This document shows positions 7,398 to 13,494 of a stretch of DNA of 16,333 nt, in pieces. Numbering within the stretch: the stretch's first letter is position 1; the number at the start of each line of letters is the position of its first letter. Where the stretch lies: assembly GCA_934249265.1 (NCBI GenBank), contig CAKQKQ010000038.1, positions 1 through 16,333 on the forward strand. Reading direction: 5' to 3'. The position numbers and the translations under genes are program-made. Under the pieces are notes generated by a model. The model made no database searches. It was given only the letters and a program-made list of their open reading frames with translations, and was not told where the DNA came from. Source of the DNA: an uncultured Clostridia bacterium (GTDB lineage: Bacteria; Bacillota; Clostridia; Christensenellales; Borkfalkiaceae).

Positions 7398-8098
7398 GAA
7401 TAAATAAATTTTTAGCCGAAAACGGCGTGGCGAGCAGACGTAAATGTGACGAACTTATTTCGCAAGGCGAAGTTAAAGTAAACGGTAAAACGTGTACGCT
7501 CGGGCAAGAAATCGACGAATTTAACGACAGCGTTACGGTAAACGGTAAAAAAGTACAAAAAATCAATAAATTCGTGTACTATATGTTAAACAAACCCAAG
7601 GGGTACGTCACTACGGTAAGCGACGATAAAGACAGAAAAACCGTAATGGAACTGTTGCCGAAGGACGTGGGACGTATTTATCCCGTCGGTAGGCTCGATT
7701 ACGATTCGGAAGGTTTGTTGCTTTTTACCAACGACGGTGACCTTACAAACAGACTTACGCACCCCAGCAGCGAAATTCCCAAGACTTATCAAGTAAAAAT
7801 CGAGGGCAAAATCACCGAATCGCAAATCGGCAGATTACATGCGGGCGTCGAAATCGACGGCGTTATGACTAAAAAATGTACGGTAAAACTTCTTGAAGAA
7901 ACCGATAAAATCAGCAAACTTTCGGTCACGGTTACCGAAGGAAGAAACCGCCAAGTGCGTAAAATGTTTGAAGCGATCGGCAAAGAAGTCATTTTCCTTA
8001 AACGCGTATCTATCGGAAATTTGACCTTGCGCGGACTTGATAGGGGCAAATGCAGAAAACTTACGCCCGTAGAAGTCGATTATTTAAAGAATTTATAA
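7394..8098 (+). CDS. rluB: 23S rRNA pseudouridine synthase RluB-type
   Basis: A 234-aa RsuA/RluB-family enzyme that converts a uridine of 23S rRNA helix 89 to pseudouridine. Residues 1-50 form the S4 RNA-binding domain (RINKFLAENGVASRRKCDELI). The catalytic domain starts at YYMLNKPKGYVTT and carries GRLDYDSEGLLLFTNDGDL with the catalytic Asp at D102. Later motifs are LTHPSSEIPKTYQV and EGRNRQVRKMFEAIG. The ATG overlaps the carboxypeptidase stop (ATGA, 7394-7397) with AAAGG just upstream, indicating coupled translation. RluB versus RsuA or RluF cannot be separated with certainty by eye, but genomic position next to scpAB and dac favours RluB. It is the last gene of the operon. Confidence 0.92.
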   Translation: MRINKFLAENGVASRRKCDELISQGEVKVNGKTCTLGQEIDEFNDSVTVNGKKVQKINKFVYYMLNKPKGYVTTVSDDKDRKTVMELLPKDVGRIYPVGRLDYDSEGLLLFTNDGDLTNRLTHPSSEIPKTYQVKIEGKITESQIGRLHAGVEIDGVMTKKCTVKLLEETDKISKLSVTVTEGRNRQVRKMFEAIGKEVIFLKRVSIGNLTLRGLDRGKCRKLTPVEVDYLKNL

Positions 8099-8235
8099 AA
8101 TTTGTTTAAATTTTGGTTTATTAATTTGCCACAAAAGCGAATTTAAACGAAAAATTTTATCAAATTAAAAGCGTATATCTTTTGCGTTTTTGCGTAAAAT
8201 TACCTTTGTACGATAAAGTCGTGCGGAGGTGTTTT

Positions 8236-8361
8236 ATGTTTAACAAGAAAAATAGGATAATCGCGTATTTAATTGCAATCGTTTTGTTTTTAGGCGCGAT
8301 GTATTGCGTGTTTAAAAGCAGCGGCGATATTATCGGCGCGTTTAAACTGTTTGACAGATAA
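8236..8361 (+). CDS. Small single-pass membrane protein, 41 aa
   Basis: This short gene reads MFNKKNRIIAYLIAIVLF, continuing LGAMYCVFKSSGDIIGAF and ending KLFDR, 41 residues. A positively charged N-terminus (KKNR) precedes one hydrophobic helix (residues about 8-26), so an inside-N single-pass protein is predicted. Support for translation is the strongest ribosome binding site in the window, GGAGGT at 8225-8230, five bases before the ATG. The frame is clean to TAA. The next gene begins 13 nt after the stop and lacks a good ribosome binding site, so the two are probably coupled. The family is not recognised and the function is unknown. Confidence 0.7.
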   Translation: MFNKKNRIIAYLIAIVLFLGAMYCVFKSSGDIIGAFKLFDR

Positions 8362-8374
8362 TATATATTTGGTT

Positions 8375-8953
8375 ATGGAAAACGAGGAATATTTAAAAGA
8401 GAAAGTTTTGCTTGACGAAAAATACAACAAACAATTTGAATTGCTTGTAAACGAAGAAAAACAAGTTTTAAAAGATAAATCATGCGAAATTTACGGCGAA
8501 AATTATTGCGAATTGAAAAAGGAAATCGAGCAACTTAAAATCGAAATAGATAAGCATCGCCGTGCTTTTTACATAAGCAACGAATACGCTGACGCGCAAA
8601 ACGAACTCGGCAAAATTCAAGGAAAAATAAAAAATTGCGCCGACGAAAACGAAAAAGCCTTGTATAAAGACGATTTAAACAAGGCAATTCAAAAAATTCA
8701 AACTTTAAATATCAAGTGCGAAAATCAAATTAAATATAAAACCGACGATTTAAAGCGTTGTGAAGACGATGTTGCGGCAATAGAGAAAAAGAAAAAGGAC
8801 GTTTTTGAAAATTATAAAACACAAGCAGAATTATCGGTAAAAGATAAATTTTCTTCGTTAATTGCCGATTATAATAAAGATTTAAACTATTTAAAAGCGA
8901 AATATTCGGTTGAAATTTCTTCAAAAACCGAAATGCCAAAATTTAAGTTTTAA
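8375..8953 (+). CDS. Coiled-coil protein of unknown function
   Basis: A 192-aa, strongly charged (Lys/Glu-rich) protein, predicted to be almost entirely alpha-helical. Heptad-like spacing runs from residue about 15 to 165 (for example LKKEIEQLKIEIDKHRR and LNKAIQKIQTLNIKCENQI). The only breaks are near CADEN and before the C-terminal KTEMPKFKF. No signal, membrane segment or catalytic motif is visible. ATG 8375 is chosen over an in-frame TTG at 8351 because the latter overlaps the small membrane gene and has no ribosome binding site. Even at 8375 only a weak TTTGG precedes, so reinitiation after the upstream 41-aa gene is likely. It could be a cytoplasmic partner or scaffold for that small membrane protein; this is inference from coupling. 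A terminator follows directly. Confidence 0.8.
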   Translation: MENEEYLKEKVLLDEKYNKQFELLVNEEKQVLKDKSCEIYGENYCELKKEIEQLKIEIDKHRRAFYISNEYADAQNELGKIQGKIKNCADENEKALYKDDLNKAIQKIQTLNIKCENQIKYKTDDLKRCEDDVAAIEKKKKDVFENYKTQAELSVKDKFSSLIADYNKDLNYLKAKYSVEISSKTEMPKFKF

Positions 8954-8966
8954 AAAGGACGTATAA

Positions 8967-9010
8967 AAGAGGTCTCGTAGTAAAAATCTACGAGACCTCT
9001 TAACGTTTTT
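8967..9010. terminator. Bidirectional terminator, perfect 14-bp stem
   Basis: Arms 8967-8980 and 8988-9001 pair perfectly around a 7-nt A-rich loop. The plus strand then has TAACG followed by six T; the minus strand has TCTTTTAT at the stem base. It separates the convergent coiled-coil and PadR-TM genes. Confidence 0.82.
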
Positions 9011-9017
9011 TATTAAT

Positions 9018-10547
9018 TTATTTAGATAAATAAGCGTTTTTATCGAGCAATGAATATTTAATAAACACGTAAACGGGTATATTAATAACGCACAAAATCG
9101 GCAAAATTATGTATTTTAGCAGTTGAATACCGTTGTTAAAATCGATATTCATAAGCACCGCAAACGCAAAAATTATCAAAATTAAGTTGAGTGTAAGCAT
9201 TAAAGCAATTTCTATCGCGTTTTTAAATAGATAAATTTCCTTAATTCGCGCATTTGGGTAAACTTTATAAATTACACCCGAAGTGATAGGTGCGATTGCC
9301 AAAACGCCGATAATAATTAAATACACGTACGCTTTTGCGTTTAAAAGTTTGCCGACTGACAGTGCAATTACCGCAATTTGCAAGCAAATAAGCAAAAAAT
9401 GAATTAAAATCGTGTGGAAATTGAGTTTATTTATGAGAATTTTGCCAATTTCCGAGCGGTTTGTAGAAGAAGAAACTTTTAATCTAAAGCCTTCTTCGTC
9501 AGCCATTTTATACAAATCGCTAAAATCATATTTATATGCAGACGAAACAGTGTTTTTTGCTTCGATTTTTCTGTCAAATAATTTCTTTTTATTCGGCTTT
9601 TCGTTAAATTCTTCAACGATTTCTTCGTTGTCAAATACTTCTTTTTCCTCGATTTTATCTTCAATTACGTCCTCGGTTGCCGCTGTTTGAGTTTCTTGTG
9701 GTGCGGGAGCAGGCTGCTTATCGGGGAAAAGTTTTTTCAAAATGTCTTTATATTCGGCAGGACCGATGTCGTTGTTATCGTAAAACGCATTTACGGTTTC
9801 TTGCTTTTCTTGTTCGGTTTTAGATGGCTGAACAGCGTCGAAATTGTACTTTTTTTCGGTAAAAAATCCGTCGAAAATGTCGTTTCCGTCATCGTTTACG
9901 TCATTATTTATGCTGTTTTCGGTAAAATCTCTTGAAATTTTCGACTGTGATTCGATATTTATTTCATCGGAAATTTGTTGATTTATAGCGTCGAAATATT
10001 TATCAGATTGAGAAAAATTGTCGACGTTGATAAAAGTAAAATCGTTTTCTTGTTTCGCCGAATTTAAAAATGCGGTAAATTCGTCTTCGCTTTGGTTGTT
10101 GACGACTTTTTCCGGTTTAGTAGTTACAGGTTCTTTAACTTCGACATTGTTTACCGTTTCGATTTTTTCTTCGGTTTTTTCGAGTGTTTCAGTCGGTAAT
10201 TTTTCCGGTTCGGTCACAGTCGGTTCTGTAGGAACGAAATTTGCAACCGAATAGGGCAATTCGTGAATGTGTTTTTCTAAATAATTTTTACCTTTTTGGT
10301 TTAAAGAGTAAAATTTACGTCTTATACCGTCCGACGTGCTCGAACGAAATTCGTGAACGAGTCCTTGTTTTTTAATTCTGTCAAGGCAACTATAAAACGT
10401 ACCTTGTTTGACAATGTAATTGCCGGCGGTGCGTTTTTCGATTTCGTCGCGTATTTCGTTTGTATGTTTATCTCCGTTGATGAGAGTCAACAAAATAATC
10501 GTGTCCATTTGACCACGGCTTATTTCGTTGTTGACAGAATTTTCCAT
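9018..10547 (-). CDS. Membrane-anchored PadR-type regulator (wHTH, acidic linker, 4 TM)
   Basis: A 509-aa protein with an unusual order of parts. Residues about 10-98 are a PadR-type winged helix (SRGQMDTIILLTLINGDKH, then QGTFYSCLDRIKKQGLV and DGIRRKFYSLNQKGKNYLE). Residues 100-335 are a low-complexity, acidic, Pro/Thr/Glu/Asn-rich linker. It holds a few hydrophobic islands (EFTAFLNSAK, GPAEYKDILKKLFPD) that may be short docking motifs. Residues 336-375 form a juxtamembrane module (YDFSDLYKMADEEGFRLKV). Four hydrophobic helices follow at about 378-398, 406-427, 443-467 and 476-497. This suggests a membrane-tethered one-component transcription factor. Ordinary PadR proteins are soluble, about 110-180 aa. 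ATG 10547 is chosen because AGGAG lies 8 nt upstream; a TTG directly before it is an alternative. The stimulus and target genes are unknown. Confidence 0.82.
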   Translation of the reverse strand: MENSVNNEISRGQMDTIILLTLINGDKHTNEIRDEIEKRTAGNYIVKQGTFYSCLDRIKKQGLVHEFRSSTSDGIRRKFYSLNQKGKNYLEKHIHELPYSVANFVPTEPTVTEPEKLPTETLEKTEEKIETVNNVEVKEPVTTKPEKVVNNQSEDEFTAFLNSAKQENDFTFINVDNFSQSDKYFDAINQQISDEINIESQSKISRDFTENSINNDVNDDGNDIFDGFFTEKKYNFDAVQPSKTEQEKQETVNAFYDNNDIGPAEYKDILKKLFPDKQPAPAPQETQTAATEDVIEDKIEEKEVFDNEEIVEEFNEKPNKKKLFDRKIEAKNTVSSAYKYDFSDLYKMADEEGFRLKVSSSTNRSEIGKILINKLNFHTILIHFLLICLQIAVIALSVGKLLNAKAYVYLIIIGVLAIAPITSGVIYKVYPNARIKEIYLFKNAIEIALMLTLNLILIIFAFAVLMNIDFNNGIQLLKYIILPILCVINIPVYVFIKYSLLDKNAYLSK

Positions 10548-10578
10548 CAATTTGTCTCCTTAAACATTTTATAAAATT

Positions 10579-10608
10579 ATTATAACATTATTTATAGGGT
10601 AATGTCAA
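10579..10608 (-). promoter_or_regulatory. Promoter of the PadR-TM gene
   Basis: On the minus strand, TTGACA (complement of 10603-10608), 18-bp spacer, TATAAT (complement of 10579-10584). The predicted leader of about 25 nt contains AGGAG (complement of 10556-10560). Confidence 0.75.
10585..10605. promoter_or_regulatory. Candidate operator: inverted repeat in PadR-TM promoter spacer
   Basis: ACATTA (10585-10590), 9 bp, TAATGT (10600-10605): a perfect 6-bp inverted repeat occupying the space between the -10 and -35 boxes and overlapping the -35. PadR-family dimers bind dyads built from ATGT/ACAT half-sites and commonly repress their own genes, so autoregulation is the simplest reading; this is inference. 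Confidence 0.55.
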
Positions 10609-11383
10609 TATTATTTTAAATTTTGCGAATAAATAATAATTTTTAAAAATTCATTAATTTACAAAGAAATTAGATGAAATTATGATTTAAAAACTTTAAA
10701 ATTTTTGCTTAAAATTTAGGTGTAAAATTAGATTAAAATTTGATTTTACGGCGGTTGATTTCTTTTATTTTCTTTAAAATTTTCGTTGCAAAAAAAACGC
10801 TTATTTAAACGCATTTACAGAGAATAATTTTTTAAAATTTATAAAAATGCGGCAAAAATATGGGCAAATATTTGCAGTTTTTATAATTTCGGCGTGGTTT
10901 TTTATTAAATTAGTTTTGACGACCTTAAAAGAAAATTCATTAAAAGTTTTTATGTTTATATTGTGCGACAATAAAAAATATAGAAAACAAATTTAAAAGT
11001 TTTGAGTAAAAAATTATTTATTAAAATGATTTTCCATTAAGGAATTGTATTATAGAAAATTTGTTTTAGTTAAAAATTTTATACGTTTTTTGCGAAATTA
11101 TAAAAAAATTCTTTGTGAAGCCGCTTAAATTTAATAATAGGCGATTTGCAAAATAAATTTAATTTGACAAATAATTGGAGATTAAACGTAAAATAAATTA
11201 AATTATCATTAAAATTAAATAGAAAATTGATTAAAATAAAATTAAATTTAATAAAACAATTAAAAAATGCTAGGTTAAATTATAAAACGAAAAAAATAAA
11301 TTTTCGCCAAAATTTAAAGGCGAAGAAATAAATTTGTTTAAAACTTAAATATAAATTTTTATAATTAATAAATCGTTAAAATT
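10609..11383. other. AT-rich stretch without genes (first part of gene desert)
   Basis: Roughly 775 bp of strongly AT-rich sequence, far poorer in G and C than the flanking genes and dense in stops in all frames. No gene, RNA gene or good promoter is supported. Small structures seen: a 12-bp palindrome GCAAATATTTGC (10864-10875), a dyad TATTGT-GCG-ACAATA (10959-10973) and a 6-bp hairpin TTCGCC/GGCGAA (11303-11308 with 11319-11324). AAGCCGCTTAA (11118-11128) recurs inverted at 11606-11616. Confidence 0.6.
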
Positions 11384-11410
11384 CAAGGATTTTAAGTGAA
11401 AAAATCCTTG
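11384..11410. repeat. 10-bp hairpin abutting the desert promoter
   Basis: CAAGGATTTT (11384-11393) and AAAATCCTTG (11401-11410) pair perfectly around a 7-nt loop. The right arm runs into the -35 box (11408-11413). It has no T-run on the plus strand, so it is not an ordinary terminator; it could be a regulator site. Confidence 0.5.
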
Positions 11411-11437
11411 ACACGCGCTATATTTCCATATTATAAT
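11408..11437 (+). promoter_or_regulatory. Consensus promoter inside the gene desert
   Basis: TTGACA at 11408-11413, 18-bp spacer, TATAAT at 11432-11437. Both hexamers are perfect, yet no reading frame of useful length follows. Transcription is predicted to start near 11444 and run into the 15-bp hairpin at 11451-11484. Confidence 0.65.
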
Positions 11438-11447
11438 GTAAATATAG
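11418..11447. promoter_or_regulatory. 30-bp inverted repeat over the -10 box (operator candidate)
   Basis: CTATATTTCCAT (11418-11429), ATTATA (11430-11435), ATGTAAATATAG (11436-11447): 12-bp arms with a single mismatch around a 6-bp centre, spanning the -10 box and the predicted transcript start. This placement suits a repressor. The 12-6-12 layout also superficially resembles a tyrosine-recombinase core site, but it does not align with known dif sequences. Confidence 0.55.
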
Positions 11448-11534
11448 TCAAACTATGCGCAAAAGCCGTCTTTTGCGCATAGTTATAGATGTGTGGCAAT
11501 ATGCTAAAAAATAATCGCCTACCGCCCGATTTTT
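11444..11534 (+). ncRNA. Candidate small RNA with a perfect 15-bp hairpin
   Basis: The predicted transcript from the consensus promoter begins near 11444. It at once forms a perfect 15-bp stem (arms 11451-11465 and 11470-11484) with tetraloop CCGT. About 28 nt later comes a short stem AATCG (11513-11517) with CGATT (11527-11531) whose loop is CCTACCGCC, followed by a U-run (11530-11534), which could act as a weak terminator. C-rich loops in Gram-positive sRNAs can pair with Shine-Dalgarno sequences. The segment is an island of G and C within an AT-rich desert, as small RNA genes often are in such genomes. No known RNA family is recognised; the terminator is weak, and a purely DNA-level role for the dyad is an alternative. 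Confidence 0.35.
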
Positions 11535-11540
11535 ACCGCA

Positions 11541-11912
11541 TTAAGTGATTTTGATTTTCAGACTAAACATTTTATAAGATTACTCTATGTGATTTTGATT
11601 TTATATTAAGCGGCTTTAAAATTACTCTATAATTACAGAGACTTTCATATTAAACGCTATTAAAATTTACTTTATAATGCTTTGAATTTTCACTAAACGG
11701 TTTAAAACACTCTACGTGACATTACTTTAACTAAATAATTTTAAAATTACACTATAATAATTTTGATTTCACATTAAATATTTTTTTAATTTCTTTATAA
11801 TTGTTGACTTAACTATTAAACGGTTTTAAAATAATCTATATGGCAATTAAATACTCTATGATTTTATAAAATTTGTAATTAAATAATTTTTAACGAACCA
11901 TTAATGACATTG
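11541..11912. repeat. Degenerate tandem array, unit of about 42 bp
   Basis: About eight diverged copies follow one another without unique spacers. The unit consensus can be written in blocks: TATTAAACGGTTTTAAAATT, then ACTCTATAAT, then GATTTTGATTTTCA. Well-preserved units are near 11563-11603, 11604-11647, 11648-11692, 11693-11730, 11731-11771, 11772-11812 and 11813-11847, with decayed pieces on both ends. Unit length varies from 38 to 45 bp. No reading frame is maintained. The origin and function are unknown. Confidence 0.6.
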
Positions 11913-12400
11913 TAAAAATTTTATAACTTTTCTACATTAAACTTATTTAATAATAAGTATTTTTTGCCTTAAATTCAAAATATTGCGCCATATGTGGGTA
12001 AAATTACGCACATGAAGTTGATATTTTGCTCTTTTAATAAGAAAAAATATCTCAATTTCGCTTAAATTGCGCTATGTATTTGCAAAATATAACGCATAAA
12101 TGTAATTTTGCATTTGTGTGCGCAAGGTTTTATATAAAAAAATAAAATATTACAGTAAAATTATATTATGTGGCAAGGCTTTTTGTTTGCATACAAATTA
12201 CTGATATCTATTATAATAATGCTATACTTATAAAGGCATTTAAAAGTTTTAAAAGACTTTTTCATTTACTCTATTTTGATAAATTTTACACAGATTTTAA
12301 TGATTTTATGGTATTTTAAACGGGTTTTTAATATCATATTTGATAAAAACATTAAGAAACAACTAATAAATCACACTAAAAAATTAAAGGACGCACATAA
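11913..12400. other. AT-rich leader region of the recombinase gene with repeat relics
   Basis: There is no gene here. A weak AT stem-loop ACTTATT/AATAAGT (11941-11958) is followed by T-rich sequence and might end a transcript from the desert promoter. A 22-bp dyad ATGTGGGTAA/TTACGCACAT (11992-12013, one mismatch) is also present. Two blocks resemble the tandem unit upstream: TTTACTCTATTTTGAT (12265-12280) and TAAACGGGTTTTTAATAT onward (12317-12356). Weak promoter candidates for the recombinase are TTGCAT 12187-12192 with TATAAT 12212-12217 (19-bp spacer) and TTGATA 12340-12345 with TAATAA 12364-12369. AAAGGA at 12386-12391 is its ribosome binding site. Confidence 0.5.
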
Positions 12401-13441
12401 ATGAGCAATAATTATTACGTCGATCGTAATCTGTCGACTATCAACAAACTTGACGAAGTTTTAAGCGAATTACCTGAGTTTTGCGCCGAATATTTTATAG
12501 GAATCGAGGCAAAAACTTCTCCGCTCACCCGCTTAAATTACGCATATGATTTAAGAGTTTTTTTCAATTATATCGTAAAAAGAAAGTTTTTTTGCAAGCC
12601 GACTGAACTAACGATCGACAGTCTCGACAAAATTACTCAACTCGATTTTGAAAAATACATAAGTTATTTGTCGGCGTATGTAATCGACGGCAAAGTTCAC
12701 ACGTGCAGCGACGTTGCAAAGGCGAGAAAATTGTCAAGTTTGCGTGCAATGTACAAATATTTCTTTAATCACGGCAAAATTGTGGCAAATACGCCCGAAA
12801 AAGTCGATATGCCAAAGATTCATCAAAAAGAAATAATTAGGCTCGACGTCAACGAAGTTGCCCTCATTTTGGACAAGGCGGAAAGCGGCGACGGACTTTC
12901 CGAACACCAAAAATGCTATAATAACGCCACCAAAACGCGAGACGTCGCCCTACTAACGCTGTTTTTGGGAACGGGAATACGTATAAGCGAACTTGTGGGG
13001 CTTAACGTAACCGATATCAATTTTGAAAACAACAGTTTTGTCGTAACGAGAAAAGGCGGAAGTCGATCGATACTCTATTTTACCGAAGAAACCGCCGACG
13101 CGCTCGCTGATTGGATAGATTTAAGAAGCACTTTGCCGATAGATAAAAATGAAAACGCATTGTTTATTTCTCTTCAAAATAGGCGTATGAGTACGCGCGC
13201 TATTCAAGAATTGGTAAAAAAATATGCCAAAATCGTTACTCCGTTAAAGCACATTACACCGCATAAATTGCGCAGTACTTTCGGTACTAACCTATATCAA
13301 AGCACCGGTGATATTTATGCCGTAGCCGATTTTTTGGGACATAAAGACATCAATACAACGAGAAAACATTACGCCGCGATCAATGAAAATTCGCGTAGAG
13401 AAATCGTAAAATCGGTTAAATTAAGAGATGACGAAGATTAA
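12401..13441 (+). CDS. Xer-type tyrosine recombinase/integrase
   Basis: A 346-aa site-specific recombinase. The N-terminal SAM-like core-binding domain covers about residues 20-135 (TRLNYAYDLRVFFNYIV, then KARKLSSLRAMYKYFF). The catalytic domain shows the full set: R194 in GTGIRISELVGL, K218 in the beta hairpin, H288 and R291 in HKLRSTFGT, H314 in LGHKDINTT and the nucleophile Y324. A 20-residue insertion relative to XerC/XerD (SGDGLSEHQKCYNNATK) precedes the first catalytic Arg. AAAGGA at 12386-12391 positions the ATG. It lies 53 bp before hflX and is probably cotranscribed. In several Clostridia a recombinase of this type sits with hflX and lexA, so it looks resident rather than part of a mobile element. 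Whether it resolves chromosome dimers cannot be told. Confidence 0.88.
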   Translation: MSNNYYVDRNLSTINKLDEVLSELPEFCAEYFIGIEAKTSPLTRLNYAYDLRVFFNYIVKRKFFCKPTELTIDSLDKITQLDFEKYISYLSAYVIDGKVHTCSDVAKARKLSSLRAMYKYFFNHGKIVANTPEKVDMPKIHQKEIIRLDVNEVALILDKAESGDGLSEHQKCYNNATKTRDVALLTLFLGTGIRISELVGLNVTDINFENNSFVVTRKGGSRSILYFTEETADALADWIDLRSTLPIDKNENALFISLQNRRMSTRAIQELVKKYAKIVTPLKHITPHKLRSTFGTNLYQSTGDIYAVADFLGHKDINTTRKHYAAINENSRREIVKSVKLRDDED

Positions 13442-13494
13442 TAAAATTACGAAAAAAATCAAAACATAAAACATTTCAAAATATAAGGTAATAT

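Noticed and set aside
8104..8148. Terminator after rluB from the arms GTTTAAATT / AATTTAAAC
   Set aside because: The stem has a single G-C pair, a 27-nt loop and no following T-run; it is too weak to call.
9412..10574. Plus-strand open frames opposite the PadR-TM gene
   Set aside because: Low-complexity antisense shadows of the acidic linker; the minus-strand gene has promoter, ribosome binding site and domains.
11418..11447. dif-like recombination core site near the Xer-type recombinase
   Set aside because: The arm and 6-bp centre layout is suggestive, but when ATGTAAA is aligned with the XerD arm of known dif sites the spacing to the other arm is 4 bp too short and the left arm does not match. 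The overlap with a consensus -10 box favours an operator.
11118..11616. Inverted pair AAGCCGCTTAA / TTAAGCGGCTT as ends of a MITE or invertible segment
   Set aside because: Only 11 bp match, with no target duplication and no wider similarity; chance is plausible, and one copy is part of the tandem unit.
11541..11912. CRISPR array
   Set aside because: Units are contiguous at about 42 bp with divergence spread evenly, no invariant repeat and no unique spacers; no cas genes are in the window.
11492..12176. Direct repeat TGTGGCAA at 11492 and 12169
   Set aside because: Eight-base match without flanking similarity; not enough for att or transposon ends.
10609..12400. Replication origin
   Set aside because: AT-rich and repeat-bearing, but no dnaA, dnaN or recF nearby and no clusters of TTATCCACA-type DnaA boxes were seen.
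12401..13441. Integrase of a mobile element or prophage
   Set aside because: No other phage or conjugation genes, no tRNA or att duplication, and the neighbours hflX and lexA are core genes with similar base composition.
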